DNA of 64,000 nucleotides. Source: Berberis thunbergii. Lineage: Eukaryota; Streptophyta; Magnoliopsida; Ranunculales; Berberidaceae. Shown here piece after piece: positions 12,181-24,577 of the stretch (the first letter of the stretch is position 1; the number at the start of each line of letters is the position of its first letter). Location of the stretch: the NCBI GenBank assembly GCA_003290165.1, contig QNQO01000224.1:310001-374000 (forward strand), given 5' to 3'. Made by a program: the position numbers and the translations under genes. The notes under the pieces were generated by a model. That model saw nothing but the letters and a program-made list of their open reading frames with translations, did not search any database and had not been told where the DNA came from.

Positions 12181-12708
12181 AGCTTTTGGGAGAATGATGT
12201 GTAATGTGAAGCTATGTAAATATGTAATCTGTAATGTCAAGATATTTGGTTTTGCTCAATGAATACTTTGTCAAGCTATTTGGTTTTGCAAATTCATATT
12301 GTTGCATATGTGAAGTTTTATTTTGTTTACATATATTATAGTGTCAGAGTCTGATGCTTAGTATATTTTCACAGTTTTTTTTATTATATTTTCTATCGCG
12401 TGGTTTTGAGAGAAATCACTATGTAGGAAGTATGAAAGGTCAAATTGTGTAGCAGAAGATTATAAATGTTGGTTTGGGTTGATTCTTACGATATATGGTG
12501 GACTATTGGAATTATAAAGGAATAGGAGGGGTTTCTTTTGTATGGTTTAATGCAAATTAGGGAGCTATGATCAATTAGCAATAAAATATCTTGAGCCATT
12601 ATTGTTAACGGTGTTACATGAAATTCTCTCCGCTGACAAGTTATATGCATCCTTTTTCTGTGCACAATGCTTCCTAGTCTCCTTATGAGTTTTTTTGTTG
12701 TGTGTGTG

Positions 12709-12831
<123 letters not shown>

Positions 12832-13239
12832 TAAATTGCGCATATATTAGTTGAATATTAAGAATGTATAACAACACATGAATGTGTCAAACAACATGGT
12901 CGGCCAAGGCTAGTAATTTTATAGAATTTCCATGAATTGAGTTGTTTTTATCCTAAAATGTAGGTTACTATGTTTGAAGTAGGTCAAACAAAATTTACTG
13001 AAAAAACAATGTGCTTTCAAATTGAATCAGGTCATACAAAATTACATTGTTTCAAGTATATAATCTTCTGCTCCTCTGTATTCTAACTATCAGATAATCA
13101 AATATAATGGAATCGCCATAAAATATTCAATATGCTCAATTTAATACATAGCCATGTATGAAAATAAAATACAACACAGTATAGCAACAAAATTGTGACC
13201 TGAACTCTTAACTAAGCTACATTCTGACAGAGCATAACA

Positions 13240-13400
13240 TCATGTTAGCATTCTAATTGAACAAAGAGATACAAATTGCTCCATTCTGGCATAGATACAA
13301 ATTGCTCCATCATGTTAGCACTATTCTGATAGAGATATAAATTGCTTCATTCAGACTGAGACACAAATTGCTCCATCATGTTAGCACCATTCTGACACAG
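13240..13400. repeat. degenerate tandem repeat in MULE1
   Basis: The phrases acaaattgctccatcatgtt and gttagcaccattctgaca recur two to three times, with irregular spacing of about 50-70 bp. It is non-coding. Confidence 0.75.
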
Positions 13401-14234
13401 ATAAAAAACTTATGAAAATCTGAAAATGTCAAAAGAGAATTATTCGTCAGTCACTACTCACTCTTAACAAAAACAACAATTAATAAAAAAAAACAGACAT
13501 AGAAATGTATCAAATGGTGTTAGATCTGAGTATTTTTTATGACAATGTAGGATGAAAAAATCATACAAGAATACTTGGAAAAAGTTGTCAAAAACTTTCT
13601 AGCTCCTTTTTAACCCATATCCCTCAGAAAATAAGTTTCTCCAAGACCAAATTTTTTAGCAATTGCGTCATTTAACAAAATTTTCATAAACTTGATTTCT
13701 TAAGCTTTGAAATTATTCATTGTATGATGAAATTCTAAGCAAAGCAACTAAGCAAGCAAAACAAAACAAATTTGTATTGCTGAAATAACTGACAGTGCAG
13801 AAAATTTCTGATGGCTACAAATCTTCACAACGACCTATAGTCTATCAACTCCATGTCGTTGTTTGAAGCTGGTGAATACAAAATGAATAAATAAATAATA
13901 AAGAGTTACATTGTGGTCCTTAAAAGTATATTAAGAAATAATATTTATATACCCGTGAGAGCAATGAATAAAAATGATTAAGTCCTATTGTAGCACCAGA
14001 TTGTGAATAGTATGACCTCATTGTTTAATCATTCAAGATGACAAACATACAAATAGTGAATATTCATAAGCAATAGTTATGTGTCTATAAATATATAAAA
14101 GACAAACCTGTGTATTGAGAATTAATGAACGAGGGGTCATACATTCTGAACCTTCAATTCCAATTTGGTTAAAACCGTACAAATGACATGTGTAAATAAA
14201 ACTTAATATTCTTGATTTAAGAAATATATATTCA

Positions 14235-16396
14235 TAAAACATAGATTGCAAAACATACCACATTCTTCTCAATGGCTTGCTCCTTATTTGTTTCTTTCCT
14301 TAATTTTTCAACGGTGGATTTCATCCTAGAATTAGAACGTCGGCCTTTGCTACGAACCGCCAATGGACTATGAATGTGGATCCCAAAACTAGTAGTATTG
14401 GTGCTTACTTCCAAAAACCTTTGTGAATCAACACGTTCATCATTATCAGTTTTAAGTTGCTCCATTTTCAAATCGATTCATTCTTGAACTTGGCATGTCT
14501 TCTTTTCATCCTCAACGGCGTAGTCGACCATTTCATAGAAGGCACTATACATATTATCAAACCATTATTTTCAGGCTTCATTCCTCAATCTGAATAAACA
14601 ATCTTAACCTTTGTATGAGCCATCTTCACATTTTTCCTCCACTTCCGAATAACATATTTATCTGGTATAATATGAATCTCTCTTTCAAACAAGATTTTCA
14701 ATACATGTTTGCATAAGATCCCCCTGAACTCAAACAATAGACAATTACATTTGATATTGAAGTCGACAACGTTAAAAGATACTATAAAATTGATTGAGCA
14801 TTGTCTATCTCCTATCACCAAGTCTTGTCTAATATTGTATGCCTCAAATCCACTTTCATCCATAACTTCACTACGAATTCTACAACATATATTCCTTATT
14901 ATCTCTTATTGGAACTCCTTCTATTTATTTGTAGTTTATGCAACTGAAAAGTTTTCTCTATTGCATAAGGAGTAATGCAAAGAATCATTTAGTTAAACAA
15001 TTTAAAGTCCTCTTCAGCTTCCTTTTGAACCTTACTTCGTAGTGCATTCTCATATTGTTCTATGAATTGCCTCAAAGTGGTATTTGAATTTATATAACAA
15101 TACAAAAAAATAATAATAAATAATAAATAAATAAATAAAAATTCATGCTTTCATTCCTTTGAGTTGAAGACATCCTTGCCCAAAAAGTATTTCTTTGATA
15201 TGTTGACACCCAATCCATCATTTCAAGGTATAATCCACTCAAGTAATCATTTCTTGCAGATAATATTTCTCAATGAAACCATGCCAATTTTCTTCAAACT
15301 CTTCATGAGACAGGGAATCGTAAACTGCTCTTTGCATTGCAAACTTGATTGCCTCATATTGATTGCAATCGGACAATTTTTCAGGGGACTTCTTCATAAT
15401 ATGTCACAAGTACCATCTGTGTCGTGTGTTGGGAAATACAATTTCAATGGCCTTCTTCATTGCCCTATCTTGATCAGTAATTATAACAGTAGGAACATTA
15501 TCATTCATACACACAAGCCAAGTTTGGAAAAGCTAAACAAATTCTTCAATGGTCTCACCACATATCAATCCACATCCCAAAAGAATTGACTGGTCGTGAT
15601 AATTCACTTCAACAAAATAAGCAAATGACATCTCATACTTATTTGTTAAGTATGTAGTGTCAAAAGTAACAACATCCCCAAACTCCTTATAAACTGTTAT
15701 GCTCCATGCGTCAACCCAAAATACATTTCTCAACCTCCCTTTATCGTCCAAATCCATCATATAAAATAAATCGGCATTGTTAGCTTGCATTTTTTAGAAG
15801 TAGTTATGAAGTGCCACCGCATCTCCCTCACCAAGTCTCAACCTCCTCATGCTATCCAGATAATTGTAACAATCTTTCTGGAAAAATGTCAGAATATCAC
15901 GACCACCGACTTCTTACACATGAAGGAAAACTCTTACTTGGCCTAATACCTGCCCTATCATTATAATCTAGCTTCTTCTTGACATACGATCTCATTACTC
16001 TATTTTTCGGATAAAATCTTGATTTTTCGAGGCTCAATTCATGATTGTGATCAAGTGTTGCTCTTGTCACTAACATTGTTTCATCATAGCATATTTGAGC
16101 TATAATCTTAGCCAAACATCCACATTTACTTGTACCACGCAATTTTACAATACTTTATATTCACATTTATACTGCCCAAACTGACTACATGCAAGCGTAA
16201 TGTATTTAGGTTTTTCATATTCATCTCTTTCCGTATTCCTCACTTTCACTGGAAATCCTATTTTATTACCATAATCATGATAATAAGCCTGGTACTCATC
16301 AATGTTGTTGAATTTCATCCATTCCGTACGTTCCCTTATCTCTTATAAATGTTATTCCTTCTCTATCCATTCATTATCTTCTATATTATCCATTCC
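14235..16396 (-). pseudogene. FAR1/MULE-type transposase relic in MULE1
   Basis: Read on the minus strand from about 16396, the expected FAR1-family domains come in order. The FAR1 DNA-binding domain covers about 16350-15900 (YYHDYGNKIGFPVKVRN, later TLDHNHELS). The MULE transposase domain covers about 15790-15350 (FWVDAWSITVYKEFGDVVTFD, then IITDQDRAMKKAI). A SWIM zinc finger with CNC and CKHV lies at about 14760-14700, and the C-terminal tail at 14471-14290 contains HSPLAVRSKGR. Several stops and frameshifts separate the pieces, so it cannot make a full protein. FAR1-type proteins are domesticated or active transposases of Mutator-like elements; the location between long TIRs suggests this is the former transposase of MULE1. 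Confidence 0.85.
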
Positions 16397-17480
16397 TGAA
16401 ATACGTGTTATAATATACAATAATTGTTATAACATAAATGCATAGCTAACAACCCTAGTACTATTACCTTGTATAGTTTATTTTGGGAAACAATGTTGCC
16501 ACCAAGGATCCACTAGAGTTAATATCCAGGTAGTTCCGGCCAAATAGACTATACAATAAAAGTACTATACAATACAAGCTAATGACAAAATGTATCCCTA
16601 AACATGACATTAATTAACTGAAATAATTTGAACTTCTAATTAGTTCATTTTTGAGATATTACTGAACTGAAAGAGTTACCTTTATCTGGATGGAATCGAA
16701 AGAGTCCGAAAAGAGCTTGGAATGGTGGAGAGCAACACAAAAGATTTACTAATCCCTATAATTAGCAAAAAATAAAAAATGATTATACACTGTAGCTAAG
16801 AGTCTATTGAAGCCAAACATCACAGAGTTGCTAAGACGAAACTTTAGAAAAATAAATGAAATGAGTGAAAATGAACAATCAAGACAATTTTAATGGTTTA
16901 AAAGTAACATAATGTAACATAAAAATATCTATTTCTTGAAAATTAGAGCTGAATTTGATTAACATTATAGTGAAAATGAACCAAACACTCATCATAAACC
17001 TAAATGTAAAAGAAGCATTGAGATTGTAAATACCCAAAGAAGAAAAAAATTTCAAGACAACTGACAGTGTGCTACCTTTGGTATTGGTGTTTAGAAAGCA
17101 GAGAAGTCGAGATGGGGACTCTTAGTTGAGAAGATCTTGGTCGAGATGGGAATTCTTGGGGAAGATCTCTGTTACTTAGTTGTTTCCATAAGGTTTGCTC
17201 TGGGGACTCTTGGTTGAGAAGAGGAAGAAAACGAAATGGAGACTCTTGGTTGATGGTTGGCTAGAACGACGATATCTGTTTGTTTGTTTTTTTAGATGGA
17301 AACCTAACAAATGGAAAAACAAACGAATGGGGGTGTTACTTTTTCTTTGGACTTTCTCTGACTAAGCACATGCCCAAGAGCGTCCAACCGTGCTCCAAGC
17401 CAGCAAGCTAGACTGGCTAGAAGGACTAGTAAACTAATGAGTGTCAAACTAAAAAAATCATGTCTTTTTACTATTCATTT
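16397..17480. other. MULE1 right arm and junction to the JMJ30 promoter side
   Basis: From 17088 it carries the inner TIR blocks, from 17360 the outer TIR, then the 9-bp target duplication and the last 25 bp of E1. A 33-bp segment at about 17168-17203 nearly repeats 11671-11705 in the same orientation. No gene is seen. Confidence 0.6.
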
Positions 17481-17878
17481 TAGGGCTGAAAACCGAACCA
17501 TCGCCTAAACCGTGAACCGAACCGACTTAGGTAGATTTTAAAATTTTCAAACCGAAACCGAACCGACCATTAACAAAATCGATCCGAAACCGAACTGATT
17601 CTAATTTATGCAAATCGTAACCGAAATGACTAAAATCGAACCAAAACCGAAATAAAACCGAACCGACCGTCTATTTTAAACATATTATATTATTTATATA
17701 TAAAATATGTATTCGGTTGGTTAAAATCACATAGAAACCGAAAATCGAACCGACCACTTCGGTTTTGAATATTTTAAAACCGAAACCGATCCGAACCGAA
17801 TTTAAACAGAACCAATCGATTCGATTTTGATCGGTTCAGTCGATTTAGTCGGTTTGATCGATTTTTTGTTCTGCCCTA
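17481..17878. mobile_element. hAT MITE just upstream of JMJ30
   Basis: It starts TAGGGCTGAA and ends TTCTGCCCTA, with many AACCGA/TCGGTT subterminal repeats. A perfect 8-bp duplication, ATTCATTT, lies at 17473-17480 and 17879-17886. Its end is 207 bp from the JMJ30 start codon, so it bounds the proximal promoter. Confidence 0.92.
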
Positions 17879-17967
17879 ATTCATTTGGGGAAGATGAGTT
17901 AAATGATTAAAATTATATAAATATCTTCAAAATTAAAAATGAATTTTTTAACGTTTTTTTCCAAAAC

Positions 17968-17976
17968 AAAATATCT
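17968..17976 (+). promoter_or_regulatory. evening element AAAATATCT upstream of JMJ30
   Basis: An exact AAAATATCT lies 110 bp before the JMJ30 ATG. Evening elements are bound by the clock MYB factors CCA1/LHY and RVE8. Arabidopsis JMJ30/JMJD5 is an evening-phased clock-associated gene, so the site is in the expected place. Confidence 0.7.
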
Positions 17977-18085
17977 CTTAAAATCTTTTGATAAAATCAA
18001 CTTACGAAATTAAATCACAATCCTTGATAGGAGTTACAATACCAACTTTCAGTCGCTCGGCAGCGCATGAACTACCTTACGACAC

Positions 18086-21000
18086 ATGGCGGCAGAAGAG
18101 TTCCAAACACCGACCTTAGACGCCGAGAGGTCAAACCTCCTAGCGAGAATCTCCGATGAAGGAGGCTATGCGTTCGTGAGCATGGCCACTCTCGCCGCAC
18201 GTGGCGACCTTCGAGCGGCGGAGGCGTCGCGAGAGATGGCGTGGGAGCAGCTCCACTCGGGGCCTTGGGACTCCGTCTTACCGGTCTGGAGAGACGCCTA
18301 CTCAATGTCGTGTCTCCACGTGGCAGCTCTCCACCACCGCTCCGGAGATTCCCGGGAGGCGCTTAGGGTTCTTGATATGGGATTGATAATGGGAGGGACC
18401 CTTCTTCGACAAGATTTGGATTCTGCAATAAAGATGATTGGGACAAGTTCTCGTGGTGATGATGAGGAAGCGGAAGAAGATAAGGAGATCGATTGCGGTA
18501 GCGAGTGTTCGAACCAGGCCGAGGTAAGGTCTGTTGTTCTCGAAATAACTACTTTCTGAAATGATTGAACTTTAAATTCTATTTTTAGTGAGCTTTTGAT
18601 ATAATTGAAATCGGTTAGATTGATCAATGGTTCAAATACATGTGTAGACAACTTGGTGCTGCCTCGAACTAAAATTGTAAGAAAGTTATTGTTTGTTTAA
18701 TGGGAAATGGATCATTTGATGAAATCGATAGATGGATGATCCACTCAAACATTGGAGGCTGGAATTAGAGTAGGTGTCGTTAGTTAAATGACATAAAATT
18801 GTTTGATTAGTTGCGTTTGCATGTTCACTTACTGAAGATTTCAGTCTTGGTAAAAGGAGGGATTTTCCAAAGGTTTTGAGAGTTTGTGCCAGTTAAGGGT
18901 CTCATTTCTTATAATATTATATTATTGTTTATCATTTTTATTTTATTTTTACTTTTTAGGGTCTGGTTGATTTAATCAAAATATTGTTGCACAAGTCATA
19001 CTCGCCCAACACTCTTAATGGTGAGTCAAGATTTTTGCGAAATTAGGCCTTTGAAATTAGGAAAATTATGGGGATTGGGGTCTTGGGTTGTAGTGTTTGC
19101 TTCATTATAAGGTGGCACTTAAACAACTATTAAAAGTTGCAGCTAAATAGTAATGTATGTTGGTTTATCCAAAATGAATGTCCGCAGGATAAAACATTCA
19201 TTTCTTGCCCATAGTTGAGTAACATCACGATGTTAACACTTTTTATTGCAAAACAAAGAGGAATAGTTAAAACTGAAGTGACTTTAAAACTTGCAGCACA
19301 AAAGGAGTGAACATCTACATACTTGACCAGTTTACAAACAAAGTAGACAAATTGAAAATGCAAACATGAAAAGGAATGTGAGAGAGAATCCCCCAAATGC
19401 TACCACACACACTGCGATGTTGTCAGGGGCGCCACCGAGCCTTTATTTTTCTCACACGGTGCCTCACGTCAGACTTACTTCGGCCCGAAACGCTTTTTAG
19501 CACCCCATAGCGCTCCGAAAAAGACGATCAAAAACTCATCCTGGCCTTCACGAAAACACCTGTTGGGAATAAGAGGCCTGTTGTATTAAGATTGAAATTA
19601 GTAGGGGTGTCAATGTATTACCACTATTTCTTATGAAATTAGTAGGGTTCTCTTCATAATCGTTCATGTTTCCAATAGTAATCACTTCTGCAATCACGAA
19701 GGAAGATTACTAGTTCAACTTTGGTTTTCTTATGTATAACCACTAGCTCACACAACTCTTTTTTATTGTTGTTGTCTATCCTAATGTGTAGGTTCTTCAG
19801 GTACTTCCAAGTAGGTCACTGTCACATAAGACAGTAGAGAGGAGGTTTGCTTTATCTTTGGAGGGATTTTTACGTGATCATTTCCTATCAGGCACTCCAG
19901 TCATTATATGTGACTGCATGTCTCATTGGCCTGCCACGAAAAGGTGGAACAAGTTAAACTATCTGAAAAGGGTTGCAGGTGATAGAACAGTTCCTGTTGA
20001 GGTGATTAGTTTCTACAACTTTTTGATACATTAAAGCTTAACATGTATACCTTTGATAATGCTGTGGTTTGACTTGTTCATTTGAAATTGGTTTTTTCAT
20101 GTTTGTAGATGTATCGTGGTAAGTGATATATCCACTATATTTCTAACTATTCCTTGATCACCCATGATTTATGTTACTTGTGCTTGATGCATACAAAGGC
20201 AAACAAGACCAATATGCCCGAATTTTAATTATGATACATACATGATTTCAATGAATTTTTGTATGCTTATTCGCTGAGAGATTTTGGGAACTGAAAACTT
20301 GTAAAGTTCATGTTTTGCAGGTTGGTAAGAACTACTTGTGCCCGGAATGGAAGCAAGAGTTGATTACATTTTCTCAATTTCTTGACAGAATCCAGTCTCG
20401 TGAATGCGACCCATCTGGTCCAACTTACCTTGCTCAGCATCCTCTGTTTGAGCAGGTACTTTTTACTTTTTTAGAAGTTCATGTGCGATATCAATTACTG
20501 ATACAAGATCTGTTTGGCAGATAGAAGAGTTACGCAGGGACGTTTTGGTTCCAGACTATTGTTTTGCTGGTGGAGGGGAGCTTAGGTCTCTTAATGCTTG
20601 GTTTGGTCCAGCTGGGACAGTGACACCATTACACCATGATCCTCACCATAATATTCTTGCTCAGGTATTCCATGGTTGTTTGATTGAGTAGATGATCCTA
20701 GCATCATGAATATCATGTTCTGTTAGTGCTTCTTCCACATACATTTTTCATTTTTTTCTCTCTTTTTCTTTTCTCACCTCACCTTCCTGATACCCCACCT
20801 GCCTTCGTGCGTGTGCATGGGTAGTGTGAATATAGATATTTGTTAATTATGCCTTTTACTCTAATTTTGTACTTGTGATGGTTGTGTGATAATTGTTAGC
20901 ATTTTCCTGATAAATATTTATTCTTTTCAACATTGAGTACTTCACCCAACTGTCTAGTATGATAGAGATGGAGATGATCAAGTTTTCCTTCTCAGAATAC

Positions 21001-24000
21001 CTTTACAGGATATAACTTCTTCCCTCATATGATACGTTTTCAGAGGTATGATAAGATTGATCCCTATTTGAACATGAAGAAAAATGCCCTTTATGTTGCC
21101 AAGTTTCTTGATATTGGTCAATAAGATGCTTGCTCCATTTCTCGGTTTGAAAGTAAATTTTCTGATTGTATTTGTAGAAGCCTACTAATTTTCAATTTAT
21201 TTGTTGGTTTCTCCTTGAAAACTGGAATACTTGGATGTTAAGATGTTCATGCTATGTGTTACTTCGATTAGAGTTGCAGATCTAAATTTAGCACAATGTT
21301 GTTCTCTGTCTACATGGGCTCATGATGGTCTGAAATGTTATACTGTGCAGAAATTCTAAATGTCGAGGAAGTGGGCGAGGAAATGAGCGAGGGGAGGGAG
21401 GTGGCGGGGACCGTTCATCTCCCTCCCCTCGCTCATTTCCTCGCCATGTAGAATGACTCTATACTGTGAGATTCTTTTTCTTTTTTTTGCTTGCACTATG
21501 AAAATAAAAACTTTCGGGTTTAGTTACATTTTTAAACAGTGGCTAGTCAATTTGCATGATATTCCACACTTTATGTTTTTCACTCAAGTTATATTCTTCA
21601 TTCTTTTGGTAGATATTTCCAATTAGGTTCTTGCTCTAGCAAGGTCGAGTGGCTGTAAAAGGTTGTTATCCATGGTGATGATTTCTAGTGGCCTATCCAA
21701 CTTGACTTCCAGCATCTGTTCTTCTTTACAGGTTGTTGGTAGAAAATATGTACGGCTTTATCATGCTTCAATATCCGAAGACCTTTACCCTCACAGTGAG
21801 TCCATGCTGAGCAACTCTAGTCAGGTGGATACCTTGACAAACCCTCTCACTCTGCTAAGATCCTTTATCTAGTGTCAATTGTCATGGGTTCTTACTGCTG
21901 CATGTTTTGAGTATTTCTTATGCATATATGTCGGTATATCTTTTTAGATTACTGGTAGCGGGCATCACTTATCTTGCTGTCTTGTCCAACAAATGGCAGA
22001 TCTATTTATTGGCAAAACTGGATGAAAATACTTTACTGCATACCAGGGTAATATTAGAAAATAAATCATATCAAAGAACTAGCTAACCCTGGAATTTCAA
22101 GTGGAAGGTTTCATATATCTTCTATTGGAAATTTTGTATTTTCATTTTTATTAAATTAGTAAATCGTGTATTATGTAAACTCACTACATAAGGTTCCTTG
22201 TGTAAGTTTTTGACCAACAATTGTGTTGGTTCAATTGTGTCTTCTGGGAACAAGTACGTAATGTTTCATTTTCTATAAGTAGAATCTCAAATTGGCCATT
22301 TGATATATCCAACAAAAAATTTAGCAATTCATCATTACAACAATAACCTAGCACACAGAAGAAGAGTTTACATTTAAATCAAATATGTTTTTTCTTGTTC
22401 ATCTCAAAGTCAATTCTTATTTCTATTCGCCTGAGTTTTGATCCTAAAGTGCATTAGGAACAGAGACGAATTTGTTGTATCTCGGGAGACTAACGACCAT
22501 CAACGTTGCACCGAGACGGGTCGAATATTGTCTTAAGGTGATTGCATTAAGCAAGCCTCAAATTATCCTATCCCCTCATTATTACTATTACAGATTGTTT
22601 CCTACATCTTCATCTTTGGTTTGGCAATGGGGCATGCGCCCCCAACAATGTGAATTTGGGAAAGTTTTGTTTACAGTCTATATTTGTAATAGAAAAGGTT
22701 TTCATTCTAGTTTTATGCTTTGTATTTGTTTGAAGCTATTTGATCTTCTCAGTCACTAGCTTTGTATCTTCTCCACCTCTTTTTATTTAATACTTCGCCC
22801 AAATTTGATTGATCAAAAACAAAATATATGTTCTTTTAGACAAAATATTTGTAATAGGGCTTAGGGTAGAAGCAAATTTGGAATATATATGGTCGCCCTG
22901 AAGTTTTTGTGATTCATGTTGGTAAAACTCAACTGGTTTTTAGGTTTCCAACCAAACACCACCAACTAGGTAAAAGAAGCAAAGGAGTGTCTAGTTACAC
23001 AATACTGCCTTACTCCCTTTTTGGTTTGATCATATGGTTGCTTGCTAGGCTGAAGACCTGTGTTATAAAATCTTGACTGTGTTGTGAGTCATCAATCATC
23101 TCGACTTCTACACCTCAAACTTGTGAGATGAGATCTCCGTTCCTTTAAAAATTAGGGATGGGATAATGGCAGCCAACAAAAAATTTCAAGCCCCAAAAAG
23201 GTTACGAAACTGCATAAGATACTGCCATTGTTGTTCTTCTTCACTTACCAACAACAATAATTTCATGAATAGAGTTTAATGGAGCTTTCCCTCACCTTCT
23301 TTTCTCTTTTTCTGCATGTAAAAATCTCCGTCAGTGGGGTGAACGGAGTTGGGAACTATGTTGGATTTTCATAGCGAAATCTAGAAACCTTTGAGAAAGA
23401 TGAAGCGTAAGATGTGGGTTTCAATTGGAGAAGATGTAAATGAAGAGAGAAGAATTAGAGTCAATAGTGTTTGACTCTTGGTAGAGAGTTAGGTGCGTGC
23501 TTTGGTTCAAATGGATTGGGTATTAGATCGAATACAGTTATGCTCCATATTGATTCAATGAAAAGAAAAATAATCAAGAATTAAGCGAAAACGTACCTTG
23601 ATCCATAATAGCACTTCAGGGAAGGGATGAGTCTTGATCTTCCAGTTGATAATGTATGTTTTCTGTATATCTCTGTAGAAGGGAATTTCAGAAGAAACAA
23701 AACATACGCTCAATTGGGACCATAACCCTGTATTTATAACTGATTGGGTTATCAGTTATTCTTACCAATTTCTAATTTGGTCCCTCGTCAAATTAGAAAT
23801 TGCTTAAGTGTATTTACACATTAAGCCCATGACATTTTAATACCCTGGCCCAATTAACCATATTAGATCACAATTCATTGGGCTATACTTTAAGATAACA
23901 ATACATATTAAATACATATGTGTGCCCACACATATTGGATTTTTCCAACATTGGGTCCATACTTTAGGGTTTGTTTGGTTAGCCATTTTCCTTGGAAAAC

Positions 24001-24577
24001 GGAATCCATTTATCATGTTATACAGATTTCGCTGTTTGGTTGTCTATTTACTGACAGGAAATTGATTCTTCATAAGACTGTTTTTCCACTACTCAGGGAA
24101 TTCAAGTCCGAATGAGAGGCCTCAAAATTGTATTCAGGAAAACGGTTTCAATTTTCATGTCTATTTTCTGTGCAGCCAAACAAACCCTTGGTGAAAAAAA
24201 AGTCATTTTAGTGGGTAGCTATACACTTTTCGTTGGGTGTCATTATCTGATTCCTGAAAACTAAGTTATCAGCTGTGTAGCACTCGGTCTGAAGATTTGC
24301 AGTGCAGGACTATTGTGTCATTATTGCTTTTTGTCAAAGCTGATTTTGTTATCATTAATTTTTTTTGTAATACTAGACTGTCACTCGTCTGATATTTTCC
24401 TTGGATTGGCAGGTGGATCTTGACAACCTAGATGATACAGAGTTTCCAAAGGCACAAAACCTGGATTTTATGGACTGCATTTTAGAGGAAGGCGAAATGC
24501 TTTACATCCCGCCAAAATGGTGGCATTATGTTAGATCTCTTACTACAAGTTTTTCTGTTAGCTTCTGGTGGAGTTGA
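18086..24577 (+). CDS. JMJ30: JmjC-domain 2-oxoglutarate oxygenase JMJ30/JMJD5, six exons
   Basis: This is the orthologue of Arabidopsis JMJ30 (JMJD5/KDM8), a nuclear 2OG/Fe(II) dioxygenase linked to the circadian clock and histone or protein demethylation/hydroxylation. Exons: 18086-18523, 19792-20001, 20321-20455, 20521-20664, 21732-21824 and 24413-24577. All have GT-AG borders and phase 0 junctions, predicting 394 residues. The N-terminal region holds [11 protein letters not shown] and [10 protein letters not shown]. The JmjC part has [20 protein letters not shown], giving the iron ligands His 299 and Asp 301, and [10 protein letters not shown], giving the distal His 378. It ends SFWWS, as in the family. 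The exon 2 acceptor could instead be at 19801, three codons shorter. Intron 5 (2.6 kb) carries a solo LTR and a Tourist-like MITE; intron 4 carries a foldback. The gene appears intact. The protein is slightly shorter than my recollection of the Arabidopsis protein, so a small exon could be missed in intron 1. Confidence 0.93.
19418..19560. mobile_element. partial MITE related to the one at 419-922
   Basis: It begins atgttgtcaggggcgccacc and shares with the inverted right half of the 419-922 MITE the blocks gcctcac, tttttagcacccca and gcgctccg. Only one terminus is recognisable. It lies in JMJ30 intron 1. Confidence 0.6.
21355..21455. repeat. perfect 27-bp inverted repeat (foldback) in JMJ30 intron 4
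   Basis: The arms 21374-21400 and 21419-21445 are exactly complementary over 27 bases, GC-rich, around an 18-bp loop. Flanks attctaaatg and atgtagaat extend the pairing imperfectly to about 100 bp. It could be a small foldback transposon or give a hairpin transcript. Confidence 0.93.
23521..23950 (-). mobile_element. probable solo LTR in JMJ30 intron 5
   Basis: Read on the minus strand it starts TGTTGGAAAAATCC, a typical copia-like LTR start, and runs 430 bp. TTGGG occurs at both borders (23516-23520 and 23951-23955), fitting a 5-bp target duplication. The far end is TA rather than CA. No internal retroelement sequence is attached. Confidence 0.6.
23967..24187. mobile_element. Tourist/Harbinger-like MITE in JMJ30 intron 5
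   Basis: The ends GGGTTTGTTTGGTTAGC and GCAGCCAAACAAACCC are inverted repeats. Flanks are TTA on the left and TTG on the right, an eroded TTA duplication. The length of 221 bp and the ends fit PIF/Harbinger MITEs. Confidence 0.78.

Noticed and set aside
18960..19020. A possible extra JMJ30 exon with AG before and GTGAGT after, open in frame
   Set aside because: It is 61 bases long and would shift the following exon into a stop. Its sequence also resembles non-coding DNA at about 54064-54105, so it is probably transposon-derived.
22472..22759. 95-codon frame in JMJ30 intron 5
   Set aside because: No recognisable domain, no splice support, and it lies inside an intron of an intact gene.
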